Shown: positions 17,162-25,888, numbered from the stretch's first letter. The stretch is DNA of 64,000 nt from Pinibacter aurantiacus (GCF_019130065.1 NZ_JAHSPG010000004.1:1-64000); one strand, 5' to 3'. A program made the numbers and translations. The notes: generated by a model from the sequence alone, not told the origin.

Positions 17162-17764
17162 TTAGCGTCGATTATTTTTTTGGGGCAGTCTAACTACAGG
17201 CAAACTCAAATTCCCTCTCATGCTCTCGCTAATGCGTCTAACGGCAATGACCATTTGAGCGTCCACCGTGTTTATAGAAATGTTTAGAATTTCGGCGACA
17301 TCCTTGTATTTCAAGCCATCTTCGCGCACCAGCTTGAAAACCATTTTACATCGGGGAGGCAGCTGATCTATCGCAGATTCTATTTTTTTGAATAGCTCTT
17401 TGGTGATCATTTTTTGTTCAGGTGTTTGATCAGCAGAAATGTTGATGTTAATGAAATCAAACGGATCGGTAACCTGTTCTTTTGCTTTTTTGGAAAGATA
17501 ATTAAGGGAGGAATTTTTTACGGCAGTATACAGATATACGCTGATATTTTGAATGTCAAGTGCCTGCTGGCGGTTCTTCCAAAGTTTCACAAACACGTCG
17601 TCCACTACTTCTACCGCGGTTTCGCGGCTATTTAATATGGCCTGTGAAAAATTTGCAAGACGGTGCGCAAAAAGATCAAATAGCTTTCTGAAAGATTGCT
17701 GATCGTTGGCAGCAATTCCCTGCAGGATTAAATAATTCTCTTTTTCTCCGTTTAAATTATTCAT
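17162..17764 (-). CDS. FecI-type ECF RNA polymerase sigma factor
   Basis: This 200-residue sigma-70 of the extracytoplasmic-function class uses the ATG at 17764 (MNNLNGEK); a TTG nine bases upstream is possible but less likely. Region 2 lies at about 20-90 (QSFRKLFDLFAHRLANFSQAI and VVDDVFVKLWKNRQ), with the FecI-type aromatic stretch ISVYLYTAVKNSSLNYL. Region 4 lies at about 125-185 (IDQLPPRCKMVFKLVREDGLKYKDVAEILNISINTVDAQM) and has the HTH that reads the -35 element. It heads the sigma/anti-sigma/SusC/SusD/GH30 locus. It is expected to be held by the FecR encoded downstream until substrate docks on SusC. Confidence 0.95.
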   Translation of the reverse strand: MNNLNGEKENYLILQGIAANDQQSFRKLFDLFAHRLANFSQAILNSRETAVEVVDDVFVKLWKNRQQALDIQNISVYLYTAVKNSSLNYLSKKAKEQVTDPFDFININISADQTPEQKMITKELFKKIESAIDQLPPRCKMVFKLVREDGLKYKDVAEILNISINTVDAQMVIAVRRISESMRGNLSLPVVRLPQKNNRR

Positions 17765-17840
17765 AAGCAGCAAGCGCCCTTTAGATAGATAAAATTATGA
17801 AAGAATATGCTGCATTGAAATTCAAATTTATTAAGAGAGG

Positions 17841-17977
17841 ACGCAGATGACTGAATAACTGAGTAACTGAATAACTGAATTATTGAGATTTCGGAGAAAA
17901 TGATGCTGTTCAACGTTCTACGACCCAGTTATTCAGTTACTCAGTCATTCAGTCATTCCAACCAGCGTCATCTGCGT
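17841..17977. repeat. ACTGAATA word palindrome between divergent genes
   Basis: Core arms 17851-17877 and 17926-17952 are complementary over 27 bases with one mismatch. Outer arms ACGCAGATGA (17841-17850) and TCATCTGCGT (17968-17977) also pair. It lies between divergent promoters, where a terminator would be unexpected. The same ACTGAATA word occurs at 8925-8958. Confidence 0.8.
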
Positions 17978-18049
17978 GCCAAAAAACAGCCAAAACGTGA
18001 ACAATATCCAAGCAAAATTGTTCAATTCCTTAGACCAACATTAAAACTT

Positions 18050-18937
18050 ATGACCCGAATTATCGCCTTATTTTTTGCCCTCTTTTTAATTGTGAGCTCT
18101 TACGGGCAACCGGCAAAACCTGATATTATTACGAAGCAAAATGGTGAGCAAATGAAGGGCAAAATTTTAGAAGTAAGTGACGCCGGTGTAAAGTTCACTT
18201 ACACCGGGGAAACTGTTGTGTACGTAATCAAAAAGTCTGACATCGCGAAGATCACTTTTTCCAGTGGACGGGTAGAAACATACAACCAGCCCGCAACACA
18301 AACTGCTCCGGCTCAGCCTGCACAACCTGCAACGCCGGAAAAATCTGCTGTTACTTCTTCTGCCATTGCTACGAGAGGCGGAGACCCTCATAATAAAGTA
18401 GCCATTCTTCCTTTTACCTTATTGAAGGACGGTCTATATGCCGCAGACGAGCTGAACGAAAAAGCGCAGGATGAATGCTTCAGTTATCTAAATAAACATG
18501 CAGGCACGCTTACGATCCTCGACCCGCAAACAACAAATTCGTTTTTACTGAAGTCCGGGATAAAAAAAGAAGCCCTTAAAGAATATACAAGAGATGAATT
18601 GTGCCGCCTGCTTAGTGTGGAATATGTTCTAGAGGGAACCATTATGCAAAACAAGGCGACTCAAACAAGCACACAGTCCTCAAGCTATTCAGACAAAAGC
18701 AAAAGTACGGACAACAACAAAAGCGGTGATGGCAGTAAAAACTCCAGTGGCTATTCTTCTTCTACTTCCTATACAGAACAGAATTTTGACAATACTGTGA
18801 TCTTAAAAATATTCAACGACAAAGGTGAGAGTTTATACAACGAACAAAGAAAGGCGTTGTTCTCGTCTACTTCACAAGATGGATACGTGAGCACATTGCA
18901 GTATTTATTGAAGAGGACTCCGTTGTATCATAAGTGA
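18050..18937 (+). CDS. Secreted protein, CsgG/LpoB-like, function unknown
   Basis: The ATG at 18050 gives a 295-residue protein with a signal peptide (MTRIIALFFALFLIVSSYG). A longer frame back to 17900 runs through the word palindrome and was rejected. After the signal comes a small beta module (about 22-70), DIITKQNGEQMKGKILEVSD, that resembles the start of the DUF481 protein at 24772. A proline/alanine-rich linker follows (about 80-100). Then KVAILPFTLLKDGLYAADELNEKAQ and LSVEYVLEGTI resemble the CsgG/LpoB family of envelope proteins. A Ser/Lys/Asp-rich low-complexity insert (about 205-245) splits the C-terminal strand region. It is probably periplasmic. No functional partner is nearby. Confidence 0.75.
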   Translation: MTRIIALFFALFLIVSSYGQPAKPDIITKQNGEQMKGKILEVSDAGVKFTYTGETVVYVIKKSDIAKITFSSGRVETYNQPATQTAPAQPAQPATPEKSAVTSSAIATRGGDPHNKVAILPFTLLKDGLYAADELNEKAQDECFSYLNKHAGTLTILDPQTTNSFLLKSGIKKEALKEYTRDELCRLLSVEYVLEGTIMQNKATQTSTQSSSYSDKSKSTDNNKSGDGSKNSSGYSSSTSYTEQNFDNTVILKIFNDKGESLYNEQRKALFSSTSQDGYVSTLQYLLKRTPLYHK

Positions 18938-18967
18938 CCCACGAACACATCCAAGTTGATTCCTCTG

Positions 18968-19642
18968 TTAAATGACAGTTTTTCCCCTTGGATTAGGACA
19001 TGTTGATCTTAATCCATCGATATGCTCAAATAAATTTCTATCAATATGATTCCACATAGGATCCAAAACAAAGTCAATACCCTCTCTTCTGGCAAGTTTT
19101 GAAGCGGGAACAAAATCTGAATCGCCGGAAATCAGCACCATCTTACCGACAAATTCCTTTAATGCCAGTGAAGTGATATCGACGCCTATTTTCATATCAA
19201 TTCCTTTCTGCCTCATTTCGTAGGTGATATCATTCTCCGTCAAATCAGATATTTCAATTTGTTTATTCAAAAGCTGCTTTGTCTTTTCCGGCTTGATTAC
19301 CCAGTTTGATGAATCTTTTATCGTACCTAATCGTAATGCTAACTTCCTCTTCTTTTTCAGTTGTTCGAAAAATTCCAATCGAAACCTGGCTTGTTCAGAC
19401 CTGGAAAAATCAATGCACTTTTTGGTAATAGGATTGTGAACTTTTTTTAATAGAGGTAAACTGTCATAATAAAATATTCGATAGAGGTGTTCATCTTTTG
19501 CAACATGTCTCAGCGCAATTGTGTACAGATTTTTCGCTACTTCTTCTGGTGAATGAGTCAATGCCTCAGAAAAAATCTTTCGATATTGTTTTAAGAAAAA
19601 ACCGCCGTCTACGAAAATAGCAATTGAATGATTTTGTCTCAT
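18968..19642 (-). CDS. NYN domain protein (LabA/DUF88-like predicted RNase)
   Basis: This 224-residue protein has the PIN-like NYN fold, a metal-dependent RNase scaffold. Acidic residues of the active site are visible in IAIFVDGGFF (first Asp, about residue 12), DMKIGVDITSLAL (about 150-162) and VLISGDSDFVPA (about 169-180, two Asp). The arrangement is that of LabA/DUF88 proteins, which often act in RNA decay or regulation. It has no signal peptide. It is preceded by an unusual structured leader (19648-19726) containing a mini-ORF. Its stop is 30 bases from that of the convergent gene at 18937, so it appears monocistronic. Function in this organism is unknown. Confidence 0.88.
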   Translation of the reverse strand: MRQNHSIAIFVDGGFFLKQYRKIFSEALTHSPEEVAKNLYTIALRHVAKDEHLYRIFYYDSLPLLKKVHNPITKKCIDFSRSEQARFRLEFFEQLKKKRKLALRLGTIKDSSNWVIKPEKTKQLLNKQIEISDLTENDITYEMRQKGIDMKIGVDITSLALKEFVGKMVLISGDSDFVPASKLARREGIDFVLDPMWNHIDRNLFEHIDGLRSTCPNPRGKTVI

Positions 19643-19647
19643 TGAGT

Positions 19648-19689
19648 TTAGGGAATAAAAAAAGCCTTTGGGTTAGGCATCCTCATCAT
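19648..19689 (-). CDS. Candidate 13-codon leader ORF before NYN gene
   Basis: Reads MMRMPNPKAFFIP then TAA on the minus strand and ends five bases before the NYN start codon. It overlaps one arm and the U tract of the leader hairpin, so ribosome movement over it could change folding. It may equally be chance; there is no independent proof of translation. Confidence 0.25.
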   Translation of the reverse strand: MMRMPNPKAFFIP

Positions 19690-19726
19690 AATTTTCTAAA
19701 AAAACGGAGAATGCGTAGCCAAAGGC
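19657..19726 (-). terminator. Two-tier hairpin with U tract in NYN leader
   Basis: On the minus strand GCCTTTGG (19719-19726) pairs with CCAAAGGC (19664-19671), and inside it GCATTCTC (19707-19714) pairs with GAGGATGC (19677-19684) with one G-U pair. Seven U residues follow (19657-19663). This is an intrinsic-terminator shape placed inside the leader of the NYN gene, which suggests attenuation or a small RNA ending there. Confidence 0.55.
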
Positions 19727-19769
19727 ACTATAATAATTTGGGAGGCACACATCAATTTGTATGCTGGCA

Positions 19770-19777
19770 CAAAGCTA
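19770..19777 (-). promoter_or_regulatory. Candidate Bacteroidota -7 box TAGCTTTG
   Basis: TAGCTTTG fits the TAnnTTTG consensus of Bacteroidota housekeeping promoters. About 20 bases upstream on the minus strand is a TTGC, a weak -33 TTTG-like box. The transcript would start near 19762 and carry a leader of about 120 bases. Confidence 0.35.
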
Positions 19778-20300
19778 TAATTTTTATTCAAAAAAAAAGC
19801 AAGTTTCAATTCATATTGTTTTTCTGTATTGCCAGGTTATGTAGTCTAATACATCTAGTATTTCATGCTTTTCGCTTATCCGTTCGCGTAACTTCTCTGT
19901 AAAGGCGTTTTTTGCAAAAAATTTTCATAACCTTCCGACTGAGCAACTTATAACATTTTACTGTCTCTTCTTCAAACCTATTTTTCCATTGACAGTGGCG
20001 GAATGGAATTACGCAGACGAGTTTTGAATCATCCATCATTTTTTTAAAAAACTTACCCCCGTAAATCCTGCAAATCACCATCGTAAAATTTCTATTTTCA
20101 ACAATACTTATTAACATTTCTACCCTCGTATTACCATTTTTTACCATACACATACTCGTTAGTTATAGTTTACAAGGAGGCTTTTTCAATTTAACCCTGT
20201 GCATTTCAGTTAGTTAAAAAGATAAAGAGCTTGCAGTATCGGATTCTGATTTGTACTTTTCATCCATCTTAATCCGTCTTTTTAATCAAATCCGTATTCC

Positions 20301-22526
20301 ATGAAAAAGAATTTTAAACAACTTCTTTTTTTGCTCCTGCTAAGCAGTCCGCTGGCGGGCTTTTCCCAACTTTCAAACGGAGGCATTAATGCCTATTTTG
20401 GTATTGACGGTGATACCCGTGGCAACTATGTGAAGTATGGCCCGCTTACAGGATTCATTTCAAGTGATGACTGGTTTTCAGGTATAGCTTCTGGTCAAAA
20501 TGTAGTCGATACATCAAACGCGTCGTATTACCGAACCGTTCTATCAGGAGGAGGTAACATTTCTTTCAACAAAAGAATGTCGGTTCCGTTGTTTTCAAGA
20601 GTAAATGGCAAACTATGGCTCGATGCGGTTTATGGAAGGGATTACGCTTGTACCAATCCGCTATTCGATTCGACCGTTTTTGCATCCTCCGCAAAAAACG
20701 GAGATAATCCTGGCAATTGGGGGGGAACCACTTCTAACATTCCCAATAAAACCGACCTCGTAGACGTATTTGCCCATATGCGCAGAGACGGTTCTAGTGT
20801 ATATGATTCGTTGTGGCTTTTTGTTGGAGCGTCGACAGTAGGAACAAATGGTTCCAGGTATTTTGACATAGAACTCTATAAAGACAGTTTTAACTATAAA
20901 GGTGGCACTTTCATAAGCAAAGGGCCGGACGCGGGCCACACACAATGGAAATTTGACGCCGCAGGGAACATTACTCAAACAGGGGACATGATACTTGCCG
21001 TGAATTTCAATCCGGGAGCTCCGCCGGTGGTTGATACGCGTATTTGGGTAAGCAACTCAACTTTCACCGGCACTATTCCTAAATATTTTGATTTTGGAGC
21101 TGTTCTTGATGGTTCCACTGCTGCGTTTGGTTACGTATCCATTACCTCAAAAGCCGGTACTACAAACTTTGGTACAGGTACCTCAAATTATTCAACGACG
21201 GCAACAAACGATACCACCTACTCAACACCGTGGGGAACACAAACTTCTTCCGCAGGTTGGGGCACGAAATACGAATCCCTCCAGCTTGTGGAGATTGGCC
21301 TGAACCTGACAAGGATTGGAGTAGACCCTGCGCTTTATTCAGCTTTGAGCCCATGTCAACCGATGTTTACGGATCTTTTCTTCAAGTCGAGGTCATCAAA
21401 TTCCTTTACATCGAACATGCAGGATTTTGTTACGCCTCTTCCTTTTGTTTCTCTGCCGATCATGGATTTTACGGTTCAGTCAGACACGTTGAGATGTAAC
21501 AGATCTGCGGGCGGCATTACTATTACCAATCACTCAACAATCGGTAAGTATACGTGGACAACAGCAGACGGAGCAAGCATTACGAGCTCGAGTACTGATG
21601 GCTCTCAAATTACGCTTGACAAGCCCGGAACTTATATCGTATCGGGATCGCCTGCAACCGGATGCCCTCCAACGCGCATAGACACTATCGTTGTGCCTTT
21701 GGATACCTTCCCTCCTGTTGCTTCTGTGTATGTGGGCATAGGTGCGGATCTTGGGCACGTGCAGTTCTTCGGCGGCGACCCTGTGGCCAGCAACTATCCT
21801 ACTCCATTTGGAGGTTCTGATGGTTTGACCTGGAGTTGGGTAGGCCCGAATGGTTTTGTATCATCCTTACAGAACCCTATAAATGATACAACCTGGGGAA
21901 ACTACAAACTGGTTGTTACGGAAAACAGAAATGGTTGCATAGATACTATAAGCCAGGATGTGATCAGAGGAATGTTTACGGTAATGTCAAATCCTAATAT
22001 TCTTCTTACCGGAAAATATACCAACAAGGCGATTGCGATAAAATGGGATGACAAAGGTTCAAACTATGTTGACCGTTACCAAATAGAAAAAAGCGCTGAC
22101 GGAATCAGTTATATGACCGTGGGTGTAGTGTCGCCGGCTTCGGGAATAAACAACCAGTTTAGTTTTACCGATGCGCAGCCTGCTTATAAAACAAACTGGT
22201 ATCGCATCAAAGGCATACAAAAAAATGGAACGGCTGCATACTCCAACACACTTAAAATTGCGGATGGGGCGGATAGCAGATTCTATCTTACAAGAAACTC
22301 GCAAAGTCAAAACATATCATTGACATGCGATGTAGAAACAGACTACAATTGCAACCTGCTTATCTGCAATATTCTTGGACAGGTATTGGTTAACAAACCG
22401 GTTCATTTGCAAAAAGGTTTAAATACGCTGGAGATCACTTCCAGTGCGTTCCAGAAAAATGTAGTTGGAGTTGTTGTATTGTTGAAAAACAACGCAATAC
22501 TATTCAGCGACAAAGTGGTATTCTAA
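20301..22526 (+). CDS. Large secreted protein with T9SS-like C-terminal domain
   Basis: This 741-residue protein has a signal peptide (MKKNFKQLLFLLLLSSPLAGFS). A long beta-rich Gly/Ser/Thr/Asn region (about 25-360) contains NGGINAYFGIDGDTRGNYVKYG. A PKD- or Ig-like segment follows (about 395-470; GKYTWTTADGASI, KPGTYIVSG). A fibronectin-like stretch (about 575-645) has KWDDKGSNYVDRYQIEKS. The C-terminal 75 residues (ILGQVLVNKPVHLQKGLN) resemble type IX secretion sorting domains, so it is probably a surface or secreted protein. No catalytic motif is recognised; an adhesin-like or structural role is a guess. It ends with a strong GAAA-loop terminator at 22576. Confidence 0.8.
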   Translation: MKKNFKQLLFLLLLSSPLAGFSQLSNGGINAYFGIDGDTRGNYVKYGPLTGFISSDDWFSGIASGQNVVDTSNASYYRTVLSGGGNISFNKRMSVPLFSRVNGKLWLDAVYGRDYACTNPLFDSTVFASSAKNGDNPGNWGGTTSNIPNKTDLVDVFAHMRRDGSSVYDSLWLFVGASTVGTNGSRYFDIELYKDSFNYKGGTFISKGPDAGHTQWKFDAAGNITQTGDMILAVNFNPGAPPVVDTRIWVSNSTFTGTIPKYFDFGAVLDGSTAAFGYVSITSKAGTTNFGTGTSNYSTTATNDTTYSTPWGTQTSSAGWGTKYESLQLVEIGLNLTRIGVDPALYSALSPCQPMFTDLFFKSRSSNSFTSNMQDFVTPLPFVSLPIMDFTVQSDTLRCNRSAGGITITNHSTIGKYTWTTADGASITSSSTDGSQITLDKPGTYIVSGSPATGCPPTRIDTIVVPLDTFPPVASVYVGIGADLGHVQFFGGDPVASNYPTPFGGSDGLTWSWVGPNGFVSSLQNPINDTTWGNYKLVVTENRNGCIDTISQDVIRGMFTVMSNPNILLTGKYTNKAIAIKWDDKGSNYVDRYQIEKSADGISYMTVGVVSPASGINNQFSFTDAQPAYKTNWYRIKGIQKNGTAAYSNTLKIADGADSRFYLTRNSQSQNISLTCDVETDYNCNLLICNILGQVLVNKPVHLQKGLNTLEITSSAFQKNVVGVVVLLKNNAILFSDKVVF

Positions 22527-22575
22527 CAATCTACTAGCGACAATAAAAGGTCGTACCCATATTTTTATTTCTGAA

Positions 22576-22610
22576 AGCTATTGAACTGAAAAGTTTGATA
22601 GCTTTTTTTT
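22576..22610 (+). terminator. Terminator A: AGCTAT...ATAGCT with GAAA loop
   Basis: A 28-base hairpin with 12-base arms (22576-22587 and 22592-22603) and a GAAA tetraloop is followed by eight T. It is nearly identical to hairpins at 23355 and 24717, with paired base changes in the stem. Confidence 0.9.
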
Positions 22611-22747
22611 GTTTTGGGCTTCAATAACACCCGCCTGCCAAAAGGGTAAAAACATGTTATTTAACGGTAAAATTTAAACTTTTCTTCTATTTTACTATAC
22701 CTTTAAAATCACTTCTCGTCACCTATCACCACCTTAAAAATGTTATT

Positions 22748-23329
22748 ATGAAATCATACTTTTTTATCATCGCCTGGATGACATTATCATTTTTTGCACA
22801 AGGCCAAGACGTTAAACCTGCAGCCGACACAACTGTTAAGCCATTGGCAGATACATTGGCCAAACCCGTAGTTGACACGGCAGCACTGGCTAAACATACA
22901 GCCGACAGCCTGGCCGCTGTCAAGGCCTCTCAAAACTGTTATACTAAGTGGTACGACTTTATGCGAACCCATGGCGCAAAGCCAGTTCCTGATGGAATGC
23001 AGAAAGTTGTTATCACATTTAAAAGCGGAGAAAGCTGCCATTGCTTTATGGGAAAAATAGAGATAGTGGGTGGAAAAATAAAACCGCCACTATATGTCCA
23101 GGAAGAAAATGGGGATTACAAAACTTCCACAGAATTAGGCAAGAAACTCGATCCGGAATTTGTGACCTCAATTGGCGCCGACCTCTGGAAAATCAGTGAT
23201 GGCATGAGCGCATTGTTCCGCACTACCGATCAGGAATATGGCAGGATCTTTTTTTATGAATTCGCAAACAAAGGAAAAAGCACCAAAAAAGTTGCTCCCT
23301 CTCCTGAAGAGCTGATAAAGCCAGACTAA
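22748..23329 (+). CDS. Small secreted protein, function unknown
   Basis: This 193-residue protein starts with a signal peptide (MKSYFFIIAWMTLSFFAQG). Low-complexity repeats of the type KPxADT (about 22-55) follow, including KPAADTTVKPLADTLAKP. A compact C-terminal domain (about 60-180) contains CYTKWYDFMRTHGAKPVPDG and the cysteine pair in SGESCHCFMGKI. No family is recognised. The repeats look like a flexible spacer between membrane and domain. It is probably periplasmic or surface-exposed. Its own terminator follows at 23355, so it appears to be transcribed alone. Confidence 0.75.
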   Translation: MKSYFFIIAWMTLSFFAQGQDVKPAADTTVKPLADTLAKPVVDTAALAKHTADSLAAVKASQNCYTKWYDFMRTHGAKPVPDGMQKVVITFKSGESCHCFMGKIEIVGGKIKPPLYVQEENGDYKTSTELGKKLDPEFVTSIGADLWKISDGMSALFRTTDQEYGRIFFYEFANKGKSTKKVAPSPEELIKPD

Positions 23330-23354
23330 CCCATCTTGATAAATTATTACTGAG

Positions 23355-23392
23355 AGCTATCAAACTGAAATGTTTGATAGCTTTCTTGTTTT
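23355..23392 (+). terminator. Terminator B: AGCTATCAAAC/GTTTGATAGCT
   Basis: The 28-base hairpin (23355-23382) has 11-bp perfect arms and a TGAAAT loop, followed by a T-rich tail (TTCTTGTTTT). It is a sibling of the hairpins at 22576 and 24717. Confidence 0.88.
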
Positions 23393-23620
23393 ATGGCATA
23401 CAACTCACTGAAATCAGGCGAGATACAGTTTTAACGCAAAAATTGGAAATGTTATATTTTCAAAAAACGGCTGTGATCAAGATAGAAACGTTACTTTCGG
23501 GGAAATCCAGTATTTGGTACTGAGTGAAAGACCGGTTTGCCCTTGTTAAACGATACCCGAACCCAATACTTCACTTCTATTATAACACAAATTTTCGTTT
23601 TAATAAGCGCAACTTACACA

Positions 23621-24691
23621 ATGAACAAAGTCACTTACAACAACAGCAAAGCAGTTTTTTTTGCATCGCTGAAAAAAAGCGTTGACAAACATTTTGAAGA
23701 AAATGGTTTGAGGAAAACCGGCAATATTAATTTGTATACCAAATCAGTAGTTTTTATACTCTCCGCTGTTGGCTTGTATGTAGCTCTTTTGTTTGTAAAA
23801 ATGCCAGTGTTTGCAGGTATATTGGTGAGCCTGTTGTTTGGTTTTGTATTGGCTTGCATAGGTTTTAATGTTATGCATGATGCCAATCATGACAGCTATT
23901 CTTCAAAAAAGTGGGTGAACAAGATCCTTGGTTTAACGCTTAATGCTTTGGGCGGAAACAGTTTTATATGGAAGCAAAAGCACAACATTATTCACCATAC
24001 TTATACCAATATTGATGGTGTTGATGATGATATAGCTAAAAGCCCTTTTATTCGCATGTGCAGCACGCAACGCTGGGCCCCTGCTCACAGATTACAACAT
24101 TTATATACTCCGGTATTATATGGCTTAAGCTCGATGATCTGGGTATTGTACCAGGATTTTGAAAAATATTTCAAAAGAAAGATCTGCAGCACTCAACTCA
24201 GAAAAATGACGCGCACAGATCATTTCCTGTTTTGGAGCAGCAAGGTGTTATATGTTGCTTTTTACCTCGTCATTCCAATGCTATTGGTGGGTTGGAAATT
24301 GTGGTTACTATATTTTGTATGTATGCATGTTGGGTTAGGATTTACTTTATCCATCGTATTTCAACTGGCGCATGTGGTAGAAGAGACAGAATTTGAATTT
24401 GTGAACGGCAGTAATAAGCAAATTGAAAATGAGTGGGCTGTGCACCAGGTTAGAACGACAGCAAATTTCTCGGCCAAAAATAAAATCATTTCATGGTTTG
24501 CCGGTGGACTGAATTACCAGATCGAACATCACCTGTTTCCACGTATAAGCCATGTTCATTATCCTGCGCTCAGCCATCTTGTAGAAACTGAATGCATAGC
24601 TTACAATATCCCTTATAACAACAACCTTTCTATGGGAGGTGCAATAAACTCTCATTTCCGTTTCATAAAATCGATGGGCAAAAAACCATAA
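23621..24691 (+). CDS. Fatty acid desaturase (membrane acyl-CoA/acyl-lipid type)
   Basis: The ATG at 23621 gives 356 residues; a frame extending to 23537 adds 28 residues with no domain. The three histidine boxes of membrane di-iron desaturases are all present: HDANH (residues 86-90), HNIIHH (121-126) and QIEHH (300-304). Several long hydrophobic helices (about 38-80 and 200-250) place it in the inner membrane. The variant third box with Q is typical of front-end and DesA3/linoleoyl-CoA-like desaturases. It introduces a double bond in membrane lipid acyl chains using oxygen and an electron donor. No ferredoxin or cytochrome domain is fused. It is followed by a bidirectional terminator. Confidence 0.93.
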   Translation: MNKVTYNNSKAVFFASLKKSVDKHFEENGLRKTGNINLYTKSVVFILSAVGLYVALLFVKMPVFAGILVSLLFGFVLACIGFNVMHDANHDSYSSKKWVNKILGLTLNALGGNSFIWKQKHNIIHHTYTNIDGVDDDIAKSPFIRMCSTQRWAPAHRLQHLYTPVLYGLSSMIWVLYQDFEKYFKRKICSTQLRKMTRTDHFLFWSSKVLYVAFYLVIPMLLVGWKLWLLYFVCMHVGLGFTLSIVFQLAHVVEETEFEFVNGSNKQIENEWAVHQVRTTANFSAKNKIISWFAGGLNYQIEHHLFPRISHVHYPALSHLVETECIAYNIPYNNNLSMGGAINSHFRFIKSMGKKP

Positions 24692-24711
24692 TTGCAAAAT
24701 AGTAGCAAATG

Positions 24712-24750
24712 CAAAAAGCTATCTAACTGAAAAGTTGGATAGCTTTTTTA
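24712..24750. terminator. Terminator C: bidirectional GAAA-loop hairpin
   Basis: AGCTATCTAACT (24717-24728) and AGTTGGATAGCT (24733-24744) flank a GAAA tetraloop. A tract of five A precedes and six T follow, so it can terminate both the desaturase transcript and the convergent DUF481 transcript. Confidence 0.9.
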
Positions 24751-24771
24751 TTTGTAAGAATCCCTTCTTTC

Positions 24772-25782
24772 TCAAAGCTCCCAGCCTATTGAAAAATTGA
24801 GCACGTAGTCTGTTTCTTTGCCCGTGATAGCAGGCTGGTTATCATAGTTCAGCGTTCCGCCTAATTTGATGTAGAAATTCAAAGGCAGGTCATATTTGGT
24901 ATCAAGCGAAAAATCAGTGCGCCAACGGCCGCTCTCCGTTAAACTGGGATATACATACACGTTAGTAAGCAAACTAAAATCCTTGACGTCAAATAAATTG
25001 ACCTCCCCGCCAAAGTAGGCTTCCAGGCTCCTTCTGGAAGGAGTTTCATTGGTAAAAGTTTCATTGTTAAAGGAAAGGCCGGCCCCTGCCGCTACATATG
25101 TTTTATTGTTGTGGACCAGATACTTGCCACCACCCAGCTTTCCCGTGAAGCGTAACTTAAGTGCCTGCTCGGTATTGGAAAGAAAGTCGGGAGAAGCATT
25201 CAAAAACCAATCATGGGGTAGAAAATACCTGAAGCTGGCACCTAATTCAGTACGTTTTGTTTCTGTAACACTATCCTGTTTGGACCTGAGATCACTGTAG
25301 AATAATGTTGCCTGCCATTTATCAGCCATGTATCCAAGGTTGGTGCGGGCGCTATATTGCCTTAGGTTGTTCGCTTTGGTAAGCCCGAGACCAATGTCAA
25401 TACTGGCGGAAACGCGGCTCCAAAAACTGGACTTGACGCCTTTCAAATAAACGATATCTGAGAGAGTGGTCTCTGCTCGTACAGTGTCCGCATCTGAGAT
25501 GATCACCTTAGTACCTCCATCTGTTGTTCGCATATTACCATTGATTCGTCGTCCGTCTGTCAATGTGATCAGGAAACGCGTTTTTGAATAGATCTCCTTG
25601 ATACCAGACCATTCGATGGTAAAATCATTCTTTGAATAATCTGTTTCTATCGTCACCACGCCTTTATCAAGCGTTTTTATTTCACCAACGATAACATCGC
25701 CATTCTTGAGTATAAGCGAGTCATGTTGACCAAATACAACAAGTGAAAAGGAACAACATGCAATAGCCAGGAACCATTTCAT
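24772..25782 (-). CDS. DUF481 family outer-membrane beta-barrel protein
   Basis: The ATG at 25782 gives a 336-residue protein with a signal peptide (MKWFLAIACCSFSLVVFG). A short N-terminal module (about 20-90) has SLILKNGDVIVGEIKTLDKG, a small beta fold often preceding DUF481. From about residue 115 the protein consists of alternating amphipathic strands (RTNLGYMADKWQATLFYSDL; YDLPLNFYIKLGGTLNY) and ends in an aromatic/leucine residue set (NFSIGWEL), as outer-membrane barrels do. Function is unknown; related proteins are thought to act in envelope salt or stress responses. It is probably the last gene of a three-gene minus-strand group with the two upstream barrel proteins. Confidence 0.85.
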   Translation of the reverse strand: MKWFLAIACCSFSLVVFGQHDSLILKNGDVIVGEIKTLDKGVVTIETDYSKNDFTIEWSGIKEIYSKTRFLITLTDGRRINGNMRTTDGGTKVIISDADTVRAETTLSDIVYLKGVKSSFWSRVSASIDIGLGLTKANNLRQYSARTNLGYMADKWQATLFYSDLRSKQDSVTETKRTELGASFRYFLPHDWFLNASPDFLSNTEQALKLRFTGKLGGGKYLVHNNKTYVAAGAGLSFNNETFTNETPSRRSLEAYFGGEVNLFDVKDFSLLTNVYVYPSLTESGRWRTDFSLDTKYDLPLNFYIKLGGTLNYDNQPAITGKETDYVLNFSIGWEL

Positions 25783-25888
25783 GGCCGCTCCGGTGCTACA
25801 GGTAATAGAAAATCTGGGCATCAATCAAAAGTTTAAGCTTGTTTACAACTTGCAGTTTTCATTACCGGGGCAGGGATCTGGCATGGCA

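Larger units (their letters stand above)
19643..20300. other. 658-base gap: NYN leader and otherwise unassigned sequence
   Basis: Between the divergent NYN and secreted-protein genes. The left part holds the minus-strand leader hairpin (19664-19726), the mini-ORF (19648-19689) and a promoter-like TAGCTTTG (19770-19777). The part from about 19860 to 20300 contains a 96-codon minus-strand frame at 19863-20153 with no recognisable features, and a few rich A/T tracts. I see no convincing gene there. Confidence 0.5.

Noticed and set aside
17900-18049. N-terminal extension of the CsgG-like gene
   Set aside because: Translates the word palindrome and removes the signal peptide from the N-terminus.
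19863-20153. 96-codon minus-strand frame
   Set aside because: No signal, helix or motif; rich in Lys/Arg/Cys as chance frames in AT-rich DNA are. Could be real but unsupported.
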